Origin: Olivibacter oleidegradans
GTDB lineage: Bacteria; Bacteroidota; Bacteroidia; Sphingobacteriales; Sphingobacteriaceae
Assembly: GCF_042432805.1 (NCBI RefSeq)
Contig: NZ_JBHLWO010000007.1
Span: 248,001 to 312,000 of the forward strand
Length of the DNA: 64,000 bases
Direction: 5' to 3'
The notes below the pieces were generated by a model. It ran no database searches. It was given only the letters and a program-made list of their open reading frames with translations, and had not been told where the DNA came from. Of the stretch, positions 1 to 9,522 are shown piece after piece. The first letter of the stretch is position 1. Each line of letters starts with the position of its first letter. The translations under genes were made by a program, and so were the position numbers.

Positions 1-260
1 GGGTCAGTTAACTCTTCTGATTTTGTATTCGTGCTTGTTTGAAAGTTTTGTGATGGGGGATTCAATTTTTCAGTTTTTCTCCTGGGTCGTCCTAAAAGGA
101 AGCCAACAATAACGCCAAAGGCAAACATACTACCCAAGATAGCGAGTTTAGGGATGTAACGGTCACCGAAAATCCAAAAGATTACTTCATCCGTGTTTTT
201 CATTAAAATAATGGTAACCAAAACCGTTAAAATAATAATGAAGATAGTTTTTGCGCTCAT
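1..260 (-). CDS. Small membrane protein, C-terminus off the window edge
   Basis: The frame opens at an ATG (258-260, minus strand) and stays open to the window edge, so at least 86 residues are present and the stop lies outside. Residues 3-19 form a hydrophobic helix (start MSAKTIFIIILTVLVTIILM). A short polar stretch follows, then a second helix at about 39-55 (ILGSMFAFGVIVGFLLG) ending in the basic run RPRRK and a Ser/Thr/Asn-rich tail. Two short helices with a basic cytosolic end resemble LapA/DUF1049-type small inner-membrane proteins, but this is only a topology match. No function is assigned. Confidence 0.6.
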   Translation of the reverse strand, partial: MSAKTIFIIILTVLVTIILMKNTDEVIFWIFGDRYIPKLAILGSMFAFGVIVGFLLGRPRRKTEKLNPPSQNFQTSTNTKSEELTD

Positions 261-354
261 AAGCTTATTTTTTGAACTAAAATAACTCTTTTCATAATAA
301 GATCAACTAATATGCCAACTTATGGAACATGTAAGTGTTCTATTTGTTTGTTTT

Positions 355-3210
355 TCAATAGGTATAGCTTACCCCGTACGTGAATATAATATTTTTTGGG
401 CTTGCATCATTAACATAAATAGCGCGTACACCGGCATCGAAATTTGGTAAATAGAACCGGAGAATATTTAGGTCGGCACGTAATTCTATACCTAAGGTGC
501 GGGGAGAGAATTGATTTTGTCGCCCAAAATTTTCGAAATCGGCAAATACTCCTGCTTTAAGTCGCTTAATAAAAGCAAGTGGACTAATGTCCCAATCAGG
601 ATAAGCAATAGGAAATCGATAGTCCAAAAATAAAGTATTATGTACGTCGGTAGTGAGAAGTTGATCATATCCGCTAACCATCGGAATATCGTTAGATAAA
701 CGGTAATCACCGTTCCTTTCCTGAAAATTAAAACGTGCCTGAAGCGAATGGTTGTTTACTAAACCGGGAAAGTAAAAAGTAGATTTCATGGAAAAAAGGT
801 TTCCCGATAAACGTCGATCAAAAACCATACTTCTATAGATGAAATTCAGGTTCTGTCCCCATTTTGGCGCAAGATCCAGCAAACTCCTTCTGCTGTTTCT
901 GTTGAAATAGTACTGCAGAAGAAGCGGAAATCGTACCTGGGAAAAATTCGGTAAAGAAATGTTCTTTAAACTGATGTCATAACGCCAAGTATAACTAGTC
1001 CCAATGGATACACCGGTGTTATAAAGCGTGTTCAGTCGGTTAAAAGTTAAAGGGATGGTGGTTTTAAGCTCGGTATGGTGTTCTCTCCATCGGAGAGGGA
1101 CGCGCTCATTGAGGTTGTTCTGAAGCCTAACACTGCTTAACTGCGCTTGATTGCGATACTCAACGGTGAATTTGGGAAACCAGCGTTTCAAGGAAGCACT
1201 GACGTAGTAGTCGGTGCGACTGGTATTCTGGTCATAATTAAATCCAATTCGAGTGGAAAGCGTGTTCAGTAAGTTGTCAGACATCAGTTGCAAACCTAGA
1301 TCAAAATTGTCTATACTGGAGATGTCATCGCCTACGGGAGAAATGCTGTGAAAATTAAAAAGGTGCTGAATATCTTTATAAGGCCTTGAGGCAAAAGTTT
1401 TCGTTGGAATGAAGGTAGATGTGTCTGTTATATTTTCTTGCTGTATAAGCGGCTTAAAATAGCTTATAAAGGAATCTGCGGTAGGGGTAATGGACTGACT
1501 TAAGGTTTGCTCCAAATTTAGCGTGCTAATCATATAGCCATTTACCTGATAATTATTGAAATAAATGCTTCCTGAAGATTCATCAAAGTAAGGGTTGGTT
1601 GCGCCAAATTTGATATTGGTGATTTGTTGGGGGGCTTCTCCTGAATAAGGTAACAGATAAAGGTTGTCAATACCATTGTAATGAGCTTTGAATAAGATGC
1701 CTTGCGGAATATAGATCGGTCTTTCTAACTGTTGCTTCTGCCACCCCATCAATAGTCGGCTTTCGCCCGTTTGGAGGTTAACTTCAAGCAACGTGGCACC
1801 CTGTTGTTGAACGGCGGTAGTAATGACCTTTTTTCCGCTGCTGTCAAAAGAAGGAGTTTGGACATTGAGGTTTGCAGGCAGAGCAATCCGCCTTTCTTCT
1901 GCGCCGGTCGTGCTGTTTAAGATAAGTAGCGATGCCCTGTTTTCGAGATTGATTTCTATTGTGGCAATATGCATCCCATCGGCGCTCAAAGCAGGGGAGA
2001 ACAGGCGTGTTTTAAAGGTCAGTTGTTTGTATTTTTTACTGGCTAGGTCATATACATTAATGACATGAAAATTTCTTTTCAAATACCGCTTATCATAGCG
2101 AAGCTCGTCCCAGGTAATCTTGTTGCCACCATAAGAAAAATGCGGCTCGGTTTGTATTCCGGTTTTTATGACCTCTTCTATCCGGTTATCTGCTGTGATC
2201 GAAACGATCTTTGGTACACTATGGTTGCTTCTTTGTAAGGCTAGTGTGTTACCATTTGGAAGTGCTTTTGGAAACAAAAAATCAATTATTTCAGACCGAC
2301 TTTCCGGAAAAGATGTGTAGGTTAATGGGTTGGTTTTTTTCAACTGATCCCGCCATAAGCTATCAAGCTCTTCCACCGTTTTCTTATGCCAGGATTCCGT
2401 GTTGTAACCCGTTAATGTCTTTAAGCTGCTACTGAAATTGTAAGGTCTAATTGGGTTCTTGGCAATCCGTGTCATCAGGTCTTCTAGAAAATTTTCACCA
2501 TAGTCTCTTCGCATCTTCGTCGTCATAAAATACCCAAGTTGATAATAACCCGGAGTGATATGTTTTAGCGATCCTAAGAAGTCTTTTTGATAGCTATATT
2601 TTTTACCACTTAGTGTATTTGTTCTAAATGGAAGTTCCCATGAAGGCAAGCGACCTCGACCGGCGGTGCTGAGGGTTGTCTCGATTCCTACAGCGTCGCC
2701 CTCATAGAACCAAGGTGGGAGTGTGATGCCGAAAATAGCTAGGGCTAGTTGTTCAAAAAGTGGCGCTTTTAAATACCCGGAAATCTTATCGAATTGCACC
2801 ACATGACGAAGCTCATGCACGGCCAAACTATTGAGCCAATCCTGGTAATCCATTTGCTGCGGTGGGGTAGTGCTGAATTCAGAACGGCGCGGCCCGAGTT
2901 GTACAAAACCATTGGAAACCACGTCTCGATTTTGCAAAATAATCGAAATTTTTCTTGGTTTTTTACCAATTGATTTGCTGACTTTGGTTAGGACTGATTC
3001 TAAGACATAGATTAGACGCTGGGCCTGATTCTCAAATTCAGCAGGAAAAATAACTTGGAATTCGGGTGTTTGTATTTCTCTCCACTTTACACTTGGAGGG
3101 TTTTGGTAGTCGTCGAAAATCTGTGAAAATGCCAATGGTGAATAAAAAAGTGATATTGTTAATGATAATGTATTGATAAGAAGTGTTTTATATTTATTTT
3201 TTCGAGTCAT
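355..3210 (-). CDS. Outer-membrane protein: HExxH peptidase-like domain, beta-propeller, C-terminal barrel
   Basis: This is a 951-residue secreted protein with a signal peptide ending near SPLAFSQ (23-30). Residues 35-200 hold HELRH (132-136), an HExxH zinc site, and WFYEGDA with E170 placed as the third ligand, the arrangement of gluzincin (peptidase MA-like) domains. Residues about 300-600 carry TolB/WD40-like blades. The last about 300 residues alternate aromatic and polar positions and end in aromatic FTYGVSYTY, as expected of an outer-membrane beta-barrel. The combination predicts a cell-surface or periplasmic protein with a possibly active metalloprotease domain. Substrate and proteolytic activity are unknown. 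It is apparently transcribed alone, with a gene-poor 1.3 kb upstream. Confidence 0.72.
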   Translation of the reverse strand: MTRKNKYKTLLINTLSLTISLFYSPLAFSQIFDDYQNPPSVKWREIQTPEFQVIFPAEFENQAQRLIYVLESVLTKVSKSIGKKPRKISIILQNRDVVSNGFVQLGPRRSEFSTTPPQQMDYQDWLNSLAVHELRHVVQFDKISGYLKAPLFEQLALAIFGITLPPWFYEGDAVGIETTLSTAGRGRLPSWELPFRTNTLSGKKYSYQKDFLGSLKHITPGYYQLGYFMTTKMRRDYGENFLEDLMTRIAKNPIRPYNFSSSLKTLTGYNTESWHKKTVEELDSLWRDQLKKTNPLTYTSFPESRSEIIDFLFPKALPNGNTLALQRSNHSVPKIVSITADNRIEEVIKTGIQTEPHFSYGGNKITWDELRYDKRYLKRNFHVINVYDLASKKYKQLTFKTRLFSPALSADGMHIATIEINLENRASLLILNSTTGAEERRIALPANLNVQTPSFDSSGKKVITTAVQQQGATLLEVNLQTGESRLLMGWQKQQLERPIYIPQGILFKAHYNGIDNLYLLPYSGEAPQQITNIKFGATNPYFDESSGSIYFNNYQVNGYMISTLNLEQTLSQSITPTADSFISYFKPLIQQENITDTSTFIPTKTFASRPYKDIQHLFNFHSISPVGDDISSIDNFDLGLQLMSDNLLNTLSTRIGFNYDQNTSRTDYYVSASLKRWFPKFTVEYRNQAQLSSVRLQNNLNERVPLRWREHHTELKTTIPLTFNRLNTLYNTGVSIGTSYTWRYDISLKNISLPNFSQVRFPLLLQYYFNRNSRRSLLDLAPKWGQNLNFIYRSMVFDRRLSGNLFSMKSTFYFPGLVNNHSLQARFNFQERNGDYRLSNDIPMVSGYDQLLTTDVHNTLFLDYRFPIAYPDWDISPLAFIKRLKAGVFADFENFGRQNQFSPRTLGIELRADLNILRFYLPNFDAGVRAIYVNDASPKNIIFTYGVSYTY

Positions 3211-4553
3211 TACAACAGATTGCTAAAAATATTAGTTTTTTATTGGTTGGTTAATTGTTTGATATATTTATTTTTTGTTAATATAAAGTTTAAAACTAAT
3301 TGATTTTTAATTTTTTATTATTTATTAAGATGTTTGAATAAGTGCTTTATGTCTTGTGTTTTTTTACGAATTTTAGCGAACAGTAGCCTCTTTGTGTGTA
3401 TTTCGTAAATGTATTTAATTTTTTTTACAACGCTACACTATCTATAGTTTTTTTTGCGTGGCTTCTCTTCAAATATTTGATCTCTACCCTTCCGGGTTTT
3501 CGCATCATCGAGTTGTAGGCTTCCATTTGTTGCGTGTAGTTTCTTTCATAATCTTTGAAAAGTACTATTTATTTAGAGGCATGGTAAGCTGGAAAAAAAT
3601 GCTCCTATATCGAAACAAAAAAAGATCTTATGGTGTAGGTGGGCCTTCTTTTTATGGAGTGATCAATAGGGTTAATTGCCTGTTAAGAAGTTCATATCGA
3701 GTGCTGTTTTTTTTTCGAGGAGATCGGTTCCTTTTTTTCTCTCTCTTTTCATTTTGTTTTAAAGTTACAGAAGTTTGTGATGCAGGTTCAGGAGGGTCGT
3801 TTTTTTAAAATATAGCTATTGACCCGAGCGTGAATTGTAATCGTTTTTTCTTTCTTTTTCTAATACTTAGTGTAATTTATGTCTTATTTTTTTGAGTGTT
3901 TTATTCGTATTCACATTGCTTGAATATACTGGCAGCTTCAAGAATCCTCAGCAAGATAAAAAGCCAGCTATAACCTTAACTAGTAAATACAAAGTCATCT
4001 CTTTTCAGCGGAGCTTTTGTTGCCTATAAAAATTGCTTGGTCTATATGATTTTTTAATTCGGTTAGCCATTTTAAATAGCTCTGCTCCCGTAATAGAAAC
4101 CCAAATCAATTTTCTCTTTGGATCCATTTGTCTATGAGCGCTAAGCGGTATTATCTAATTTCTCCATTTTTATTTTCGAGCAATAATAAAGACGTACGCG
4201 GGCTAGGTTTAGTGGTCGTTTTAGGATGGCATTGCGAAAATTTTAGCAAGCCAATAAAATACACTAAGCCTTGTCCGGCACAGATGGCACATGGAGTAAA
4301 AATCTGTCGATGCTGATCTTATACCCGTCGCCTTGTTGCCTTAAAATGCATACTTGACTTTCAATAGTTAGCGCGCTTTGCAATAAAGAGACTGCTTTTT
4401 AACGCTTTTAAGGGCTGAATAAGATTTTAACCTTCTTGGTGGCCGCTTTGGGTTTTGTTTCCTTAAAAGGTCTGAAAAGGGCTTAAAATCGAGTCTGTAT
4501 TTTTCGGCTAAGGTCTTTTCCTTTTTTATACTTTCAAAAAGGCATAAAAATGT
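3211..4553. other. 1.3 kb AT-rich stretch with no supported gene
   Basis: I see no convincing gene here on either strand. Short open frames at 3458-3808 and 4128-4316 (plus) have compositions dominated by Phe/Ser/Arg from T-rich DNA, with no motif, and look like chance. No tRNA, long inverted repeat or recognisable RNA was found. The right end carries the promoter of the deacylase gene. The stretch may hold decayed genes. Confidence 0.5.
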
Positions 4554-4561
4554 TACCTTTG
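4532..4561 (+). promoter_or_regulatory. Bacteroidota-type promoter of the PagL-like gene
   Basis: TACCTTTG (4554-4561) fits the -7 consensus TAnnTTTG, and TTTC (4532-4535) sits 18 bp upstream in the -33 place. Transcription would begin near 4567, so the upstream in-frame ATG at 4550 cannot be the start. The ATG at 4586 is. Confidence 0.7.
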
Positions 4562-4585
4562 CGCTCCCCCATTTTGCAATTAAAT

Positions 4586-5767
4586 ATGTTGAAATTGTCG
4601 AAAATCGTTTTCTCTTTTCTATTACTTTTTACGGTAGCTACCCACAAATCATGGGCCCAATTTCATCCCCGGTATTTGTCTCTATCAGATTCTTCATCAA
4701 TAAATATTAGTGAAAAGAAGCATTTCGTGATTCAACTGGAACACGAAAATGGAGGCGTATTAACGGGTAATGAACGAGCGAAGGAATCCTTAAGGGATGC
4801 CTATTATAATGCTTTTAATTTGAAAATCGGTTGGCAAACCAAGCACGGAGGCGATGTTTACCACCAGCTTTACAATTACCCCGTATATGGTGTAGGGTTG
4901 TATTCCAGTACTTTTGGACTTGATCATGTTGGAGATCCCTATGCTGTTTATGGCTTTGTTTCCATCCCCATTAAACCGCGCGTAAACCGTCGGTGGAACT
5001 TCAATTATCGCATTTCCCTTGGTCTATCCGGTAGATTTAATCCCTATAGCGAGGACGAGAATCCCTTCAATTTAATTATTGGTACAAAAAACAATGTTTT
5101 TATTGATTTTGGTGGTCAAGTTAACTATACATTGAGTCGGCATTTTCAGATCGGAGCCGGTTTGGCCTTCCATCATTTTTCCAATGGGGCATTAAAACTA
5201 CCTAACACAGGTATTAATCTGCTTCCTTTCACAGCTGCCGTGACTTATGTGCCCAATGCGAAAACCTTCGATTTTCGCAAGCAATATATTGTCCCGAACC
5301 CGAAAGAAGACGAACTTCAGTTTAGCTATGCATTTGGTTTTAAACAATTGGATGAGGATAATGAGCGAAAATACTTTAAATCGACTATCGGTGTCTTTTG
5401 GAGTCGCTATTTAGGATATAAATGGCGTCTAGGACTCGGCGCTAATATTTTTTATTCTGCCTCTGCCAACGATCCGGAAGTGGCAGGCGATAAAGAAAGC
5501 TCTTTTAATGCCTTGTTTTCGGGAGGGCCGGCATTCTATATCGACCATTTGTTGACATCCAAGTTGTATTTGAATGGGAACCTAGGTTACTATTTGCATC
5601 GAAATGAATTTAACCGGGAAACAAAGCCGATGTATCTGCGGATAGGTGGCCGATATTATGTTTATAAAGACTTCTTTGCTGGTGTATCTATTAAGGCACA
5701 CGCAGGTAAGGCAGATTTTATCGAGTGGACCACCGGTTATACCTTGGATCTTCGTAAAAGGAAATAA
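4586..5767 (+). CDS. PagL-like acyloxyacyl hydrolase / lipid A 3-O-deacylase
   Basis: An outer-membrane enzyme of the PagL/acyloxyacyl hydrolase type, expected to remove an acyl chain from lipid A. The 393-residue product starts with a signal peptide (MLKLSKIVFSFLLLF to SWAQ). The family motif is clear: H-F-S-N at 197-200, then PNTG at 206-209, corresponding to the catalytic His-x-Ser and the PNxG of Pseudomonas PagL. The rest is alternating beta-strand sequence. At about 390 residues it is much longer than proteobacterial PagL (about 170), as is usual for Bacteroidota members. The start at 4586 is chosen because the promoter -7 element overlaps the earlier ATG and because the signal peptide begins here. 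Activity on the native lipid A is inferred. Confidence 0.75.
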   Translation: MLKLSKIVFSFLLLFTVATHKSWAQFHPRYLSLSDSSSINISEKKHFVIQLEHENGGVLTGNERAKESLRDAYYNAFNLKIGWQTKHGGDVYHQLYNYPVYGVGLYSSTFGLDHVGDPYAVYGFVSIPIKPRVNRRWNFNYRISLGLSGRFNPYSEDENPFNLIIGTKNNVFIDFGGQVNYTLSRHFQIGAGLAFHHFSNGALKLPNTGINLLPFTAAVTYVPNAKTFDFRKQYIVPNPKEDELQFSYAFGFKQLDEDNERKYFKSTIGVFWSRYLGYKWRLGLGANIFYSASANDPEVAGDKESSFNALFSGGPAFYIDHLLTSKLYLNGNLGYYLHRNEFNRETKPMYLRIGGRYYVYKDFFAGVSIKAHAGKADFIEWTTGYTLDLRKRK

Positions 5768-5820
5768 GCCATAAATTGACGTCTGTTTTAGATCAAAATC
5801 GCCATCAATGAAAATAGAAC

Positions 5821-6897
5821 CTATTTAGGTGCTTTATAAAGAAGATAAAGGCCCACACCGAGAAAGATCAGACTGGGGATAAAAGCCGCCAAAAGAGGAG
5901 GGAGGCCTCCCTTTAGTGAGAACATATTGGCAAACTGAATAAACAGAATATAGGTAAAACTAAGCGCTATTCCGACGCCGAGACTTAAACCGATCCCGCC
6001 ACGTACCTTTTTGGATGATAAGGAGACTCCCATCAAAGTAAGAATGTAAGCAGAGAACGGATAAATAAAACGCTTGTACTTCTCCAGCTTGAGGTCGGTC
6101 ATTCTACCGGTACCTCGTATTTTCTCTTTCTCAATATTTTCATTTAACTCTTGGGTGGTCATGGCCATAAATACGTTGTCGCGAATTTCAAAATCTCTCG
6201 GTGACATATCCAAGGTGGTGTCCTTGGATGTACCCTTTATCATTTTTTCGTTTAAGCCATTTACTATACGAATTGTATAGTTCTCAATCTTCCAATTGTT
6301 TTTGACAGAGTCCCAGGTAATCCGGTCGGCAATCAATTTTTCCTGTAATTCTTGCCCCTTAAAGGTTTCCAAAATAAAATTGTAACCTACTTTGCGGTCG
6401 TTGTCAAAATTGTCGATATAAACAAAGCTGTTTTTGTCTATCTGCATATGGGTGGAACTCTTACTGTTATTGTCGATAGGTTTTACATAAATATTCTCAA
6501 AACCTATTTTCAGTTTGTTGGTTCGCGGAATAATATAGATGTTAAAAATCAGTGTGACTAGGCAGATTATCGAGGCTGCTATAAAATAAGGTCTCAAAAA
6601 ACGTCGGAAACTCATACCACCATTTAAAATTGGCACGATTTCGGTTTGATCAGCCATTTTAGCGGTAAAGAAAATAACAGCAATAAAATTGATCAACGGA
6701 CTGAGGAAATTGAGATAAAATGGAATGAAGCCGGCATAGTATTCGAAAACAATCTTAGAAAGCGGCGCATGGTTTTTGAGAAAGTCATCCATGCGTTCCG
6801 AGATATCAAAGATAACAGCCACAACAGTGAAAATAGCCATCGTAAACACAAAAGTGCCAAGGTATTTTTTTATTATGTATTTATCGATGATGTTCAC
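5821..6897 (-). CDS. LptF/LptG (YjgP/YjgQ) family LPS export permease
   Basis: A 358-residue inner-membrane permease subunit that, with LptB, powers extraction of LPS and its transfer along the Lpt bridge. It has the family layout: an N-terminal start (MNIIDKYIIKKYLGTF) followed by three membrane helices in residues 1-125, a periplasmic beta-jellyroll domain around 130-265, and three more helices to the end. GGMSFRRFLRPY near residue 95 is a typical LptF/G coupling-helix region. Whether it is LptF or LptG cannot be told from sequence alone. It lies downstream of tgt on the same strand, separated by a 184-bp gap filled with heptamer repeats. Confidence 0.88.
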   Translation of the reverse strand: MNIIDKYIIKKYLGTFVFTMAIFTVVAVIFDISERMDDFLKNHAPLSKIVFEYYAGFIPFYLNFLSPLINFIAVIFFTAKMADQTEIVPILNGGMSFRRFLRPYFIAASIICLVTLIFNIYIIPRTNKLKIGFENIYVKPIDNNSKSSTHMQIDKNSFVYIDNFDNDRKVGYNFILETFKGQELQEKLIADRITWDSVKNNWKIENYTIRIVNGLNEKMIKGTSKDTTLDMSPRDFEIRDNVFMAMTTQELNENIEKEKIRGTGRMTDLKLEKYKRFIYPFSAYILTLMGVSLSSKKVRGGIGLSLGVGIALSFTYILFIQFANMFSLKGGLPPLLAAFIPSLIFLGVGLYLLYKAPK

Positions 6898-6975
6898 TTG
6901 AAAATTGAAAAATCAAAATTAAAAATTAAAAAACTCATTGGCTAATTAGCTAGATGGGGTTTGCGCTACTCGTAA

Positions 6976-7080
6976 CCAAGCCAATAACGGACAACCAATA
7001 ACTAACAACCAACAACCAATAACCAATAACTAACAACCAACAACCAATAACCAATAACTAACAACTAACAACCAACAACT
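6976..7080. repeat. Tandem heptamer repeat, 28-bp higher-order unit
   Basis: Heptamers of the form AACnAAY run without interruption. At a larger scale the unit CCAATAACTAAC plus 16 bp recurs at 6995, 7023 and 7051, an exact 28-bp (4 x 7) period. Read on the minus strand (the strand of tgt), the heptamers are GTT-led and begin right after the tgt stop codon. The same family occurs at 17487, 25767, 27188 and 28864. Confidence 0.85.
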
Positions 7081-7081
7081 A

Positions 7082-8212
7082 CTATAACCGTTCTCCCAAC
7101 TGTTTAACCATTTTGTTTTTCCATTCGTAAAACGTTCCTTCCAGAATTTTAGTACGGGCCTCCTGTACTAACCAAAGGTAGAAATGCAGGTTATGTAAAG
7201 TAGCTATCTGAGCGCCTAAAAGTTCCTTCGAGTGAATTAAATGGCGTAAATAGGCCTTACTATAGAACAGGTCGGTATGCAAATCGCTATCCGGATCTAT
7301 TGGCGAGAAATCTGCCTCCCATTTCTTGTTTTTGATATTGATAATGCCATTTCTTGTAAATAACATGCCATTTCGGGCGTTGCGTGTAGGCATAACACAA
7401 TCAAACATGTCAATACCCAAAGCGATATTTTCTAAAATGTTAATAGGTGTACCCACTCCCATTAGATAGCGTGGTTTGTCAAAAGGTAAGATTGCGTTTA
7501 CCACCTCTGTCATCGCATACATTTCCTCGGCTGGTTCTCCTACGGATAATCCTCCAATAGCATTTCCGTCACGACCGAATGAAGCGATCGTTTCCGCCGA
7601 TTTTTCCCGAAGATCTCTATATACCGATCCTTGCACAATTGGAAAAAGTGTTTGCTCGTAACCATATAAGGGATCAGTGTTATCGAATCGATCGCAGCAT
7701 CTTTTTAACCAGCGATGTGTCATATCAAGCGATCTTTTTGCATAGCGATAGTCGCAAGGGTAAGGAGTGCATTCGTCGAAAGCCATGATGATGTCAGCGC
7801 CGATAATGCGTTGCGTATCCATTACATTTTCAGGTGTAAAGAGGTGCTTCGATCCGTCAATATGAGAACGAAACGTGACGCCTTCTTCTTTGATTTTCCG
7901 CACCTCGGTAAGGGAATATACCTGATAACCTCCACTATCGGTTAATATGGGCTTGTCCCAACCATTAAATTTATGTAATCCACCGGCAGCCTGTATGACA
8001 TCAAGACCTGGCCTTAAATACAAATGATAGGTGTTGCCCAAAATTATTTGCGCTTGTATATCTTGTTTCAGTTCGTGTTGATGGACACCTTTTACTGAAC
8101 CGGCCGTGCCGACGGGCATGAAGATAGGTGTTTGAATCGTACCATGTGCGGTGACTAATTCGCCGGCGCGAGCCTTTGAATTTTTATCAGTGGATTGTAG
8201 TGTAAATTTCAT
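7082..8212 (-). CDS. tgt: Queuine/preQ1 tRNA-guanine transglycosylase
   Basis: Exchanges guanine-34 for a queuine precursor in GUN anticodon tRNAs. The 376-residue length is normal. TDSGGYQV contains the general-base Asp (D92), and MFDCVMPTRNARNG contains the nucleophile Asp (D271) and the tRNA-contacting region. The usual zinc site CxCxxC...H is not intact. At the aligned place (FSPIDPDSDLHTDLFYSKAYL region, 302-322) the three cysteines are replaced by S309, L311 and D314, while the later His (H340 in LHNLHFYLWL) remains. From memory of the family I believe this loss is shared by Bacteroidota Tgt proteins. The promoter at 8249-8256 gives a leader of about 30 nt. Confidence 0.95.
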   Translation of the reverse strand: MKFTLQSTDKNSKARAGELVTAHGTIQTPIFMPVGTAGSVKGVHQHELKQDIQAQIILGNTYHLYLRPGLDVIQAAGGLHKFNGWDKPILTDSGGYQVYSLTEVRKIKEEGVTFRSHIDGSKHLFTPENVMDTQRIIGADIIMAFDECTPYPCDYRYAKRSLDMTHRWLKRCCDRFDNTDPLYGYEQTLFPIVQGSVYRDLREKSAETIASFGRDGNAIGGLSVGEPAEEMYAMTEVVNAILPFDKPRYLMGVGTPINILENIALGIDMFDCVMPTRNARNGMLFTRNGIINIKNKKWEADFSPIDPDSDLHTDLFYSKAYLRHLIHSKELLGAQIATLHNLHFYLWLVQEARTKILEGTFYEWKNKMVKQLGERL

Positions 8213-8248
8213 TTAAGGAATTGCCCTTAGCAAAAAATATTTAGTTTG

Positions 8249-8275
8249 CAAACTTAGACAAAATGCAATGATTAT
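8249..8275 (-). promoter_or_regulatory. Promoter of tgt
   Basis: On the minus strand TAAGTTTG (complement of 8249-8256) matches TAnnTTTG, with a TTG-containing -33 candidate about 19 bp upstream. The predicted start of transcription is near 8243, 31 nt before the tgt ATG. Confidence 0.65.
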
Positions 8276-8341
8276 GCAATCTCTTCGCGCAGGTCATTTT
8301 TTGCTTGAGTTCATTTGATTGCGTATGCTACCAATTTTATC

Positions 8342-8349
8342 TAAGTTTG
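8342..8349 (+). promoter_or_regulatory. -7 element for the glycosyltransferase operon
   Basis: TAAGTTTG at 8342-8349 matches TAnnTTTG. A TTTG at 8314-8317 is a possible -33 element, though its 24-bp spacing is longer than usual. It is divergent from the tgt promoter, so the 165-bp gap serves both strands. Confidence 0.55.
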
Positions 8350-8377
8350 CAGCCACATACTACTATAATCAGATACT

Positions 8378-9502
8378 TTGGAACAATATTTACACCTTGT
8401 TTTACCGGCGTTGTTGAGCGCTTCCTTGATTATTCAACTGTACTACACATTCTTTGTTCAGGGACTTTTAGGGCGTTATCCCGTGGATGATTTAAAAAGA
8501 GATACAATATATCCCCCTTTGTCCGTTATCATTTGCGCGCGGAATGAGGAAAGTAATCTGCGTCTATATCTTTCGGAAGTATTGGAGCAAGATTATCCGC
8601 AATTCGAAGTAATTGTTGTAAATGATGGATCAAGTGATGATTCTAACTGGGTTTTAAAAGAATTTCAGGCCCGTTACCCATACCTACGTACCGTGGAGAT
8701 CCGCGACCAAGGTCGAAATCGACAAGGAAAGAAATTTGCCGTCACCTTAGGCGTCAAGGGCGCTCAGTATGAACACTTGGTATTGACGGATGCCGATTGT
8801 TTTCCGCAAACTGATCAATGGCTAAAATGTATGGCCCGGCAGTTTAGGCCCGGTGTAGAGATTGTGTTGGGATATTCACCCTATACACGTGCTTCCGGTT
8901 TTTTAAATAAGTACGTCCGATTTGAAACTTACCAAACGGCATTGAATTATTTGTCGAACGCGTTAAGAAAGAATGCTTATATGGGAGTTGGAAGAAACCT
9001 TGCCTATACAAAATCCCTGTTTTTTAAAAAGAAAGGCTTCGCTTCTCATATGCATATTCCTTCAGGAGATGATGACCTCTTTGTGAATCAAAATGCTACG
9101 AAAAGTAACGTGGCCATCTGCGTAGCACAGGAGGCGCATGTTTGGAGCACACCTAAGAGCACTTACAAAGACTACCAGCGTCAGAAAAACAGACATTTCG
9201 GTGCTGGAAAAGCTTATAAGGGCAAACATAAATTGATGCTTACTTTCCAAGCTTTCAACGCGGTAGCGTTTTATTTGCTTATAATCCTTATATTGGTTTT
9301 ACAGCCTCGCTTTTGGCCTCTTGCCGTAAGCGTCTATTGTTTCCGCTTACTATGCCAATTGCTCGTTAATATCCCAATCATGAAACGTTTGCAGGTAAAA
9401 GACCTCATATGGTGGTATCCGCTAATGGATCTTTTACATTTTATATACATCTCTGTCATGGGCGTTTTTGCTCTATTCAGGAAAAATGTTCAGTGGAAAT
9501 AA
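8378..9502 (+). CDS. Membrane-bound family 2 glycosyltransferase
   Basis: A 374-residue GT-A fold transferase. An N-terminal helix (7-28) is followed by the nucleotide-sugar domain: VIVVNDGSSDD (78-88) and LTDADC with DAD at 138-140, the metal-binding DxD-type motif. GDDDLFVNQ (about 229-237) is a later acidic motif, and QRQKNRHFGAGK resembles the Q/RxxRW region of processive enzymes. Two or three helices close the protein (300-365). Donor and acceptor are unknown. Translation appears to start at TTG 8378, because no ATG lies between the promoter and the first helix. The end is 20 bp from rsmG, so the two are probably co-transcribed. Confidence 0.82.
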   Translation: MEQYLHLVLPALLSASLIIQLYYTFFVQGLLGRYPVDDLKRDTIYPPLSVIICARNEESNLRLYLSEVLEQDYPQFEVIVVNDGSSDDSNWVLKEFQARYPYLRTVEIRDQGRNRQGKKFAVTLGVKGAQYEHLVLTDADCFPQTDQWLKCMARQFRPGVEIVLGYSPYTRASGFLNKYVRFETYQTALNYLSNALRKNAYMGVGRNLAYTKSLFFKKKGFASHMHIPSGDDDLFVNQNATKSNVAICVAQEAHVWSTPKSTYKDYQRQKNRHFGAGKAYKGKHKLMLTFQAFNAVAFYLLIILILVLQPRFWPLAVSVYCFRLLCQLLVNIPIMKRLQVKDLIWWYPLMDLLHFIYISVMGVFALFRKNVQWK

Positions 9503-9522
9503 GGCTCTAAAAAACGACGAAT

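Noticed and set aside
3458..3808. 116-codon plus-strand frame
   Set aside because: Composition follows the T-rich DNA (Phe/Ser/Arg/Gly), there is no motif, and no promoter or start signal is convincing.
4550..4585. Longer N-terminus for the PagL-like gene
   Set aside because: ATG 4550 lies in front of the -7 element TACCTTTG, so it would not be in the transcript; the signal peptide begins at 4586.
6980..7080. CRISPR array
   Set aside because: The 28-bp period is a contiguous tandem of heptamers without unique spacers, and no cas genes are nearby.
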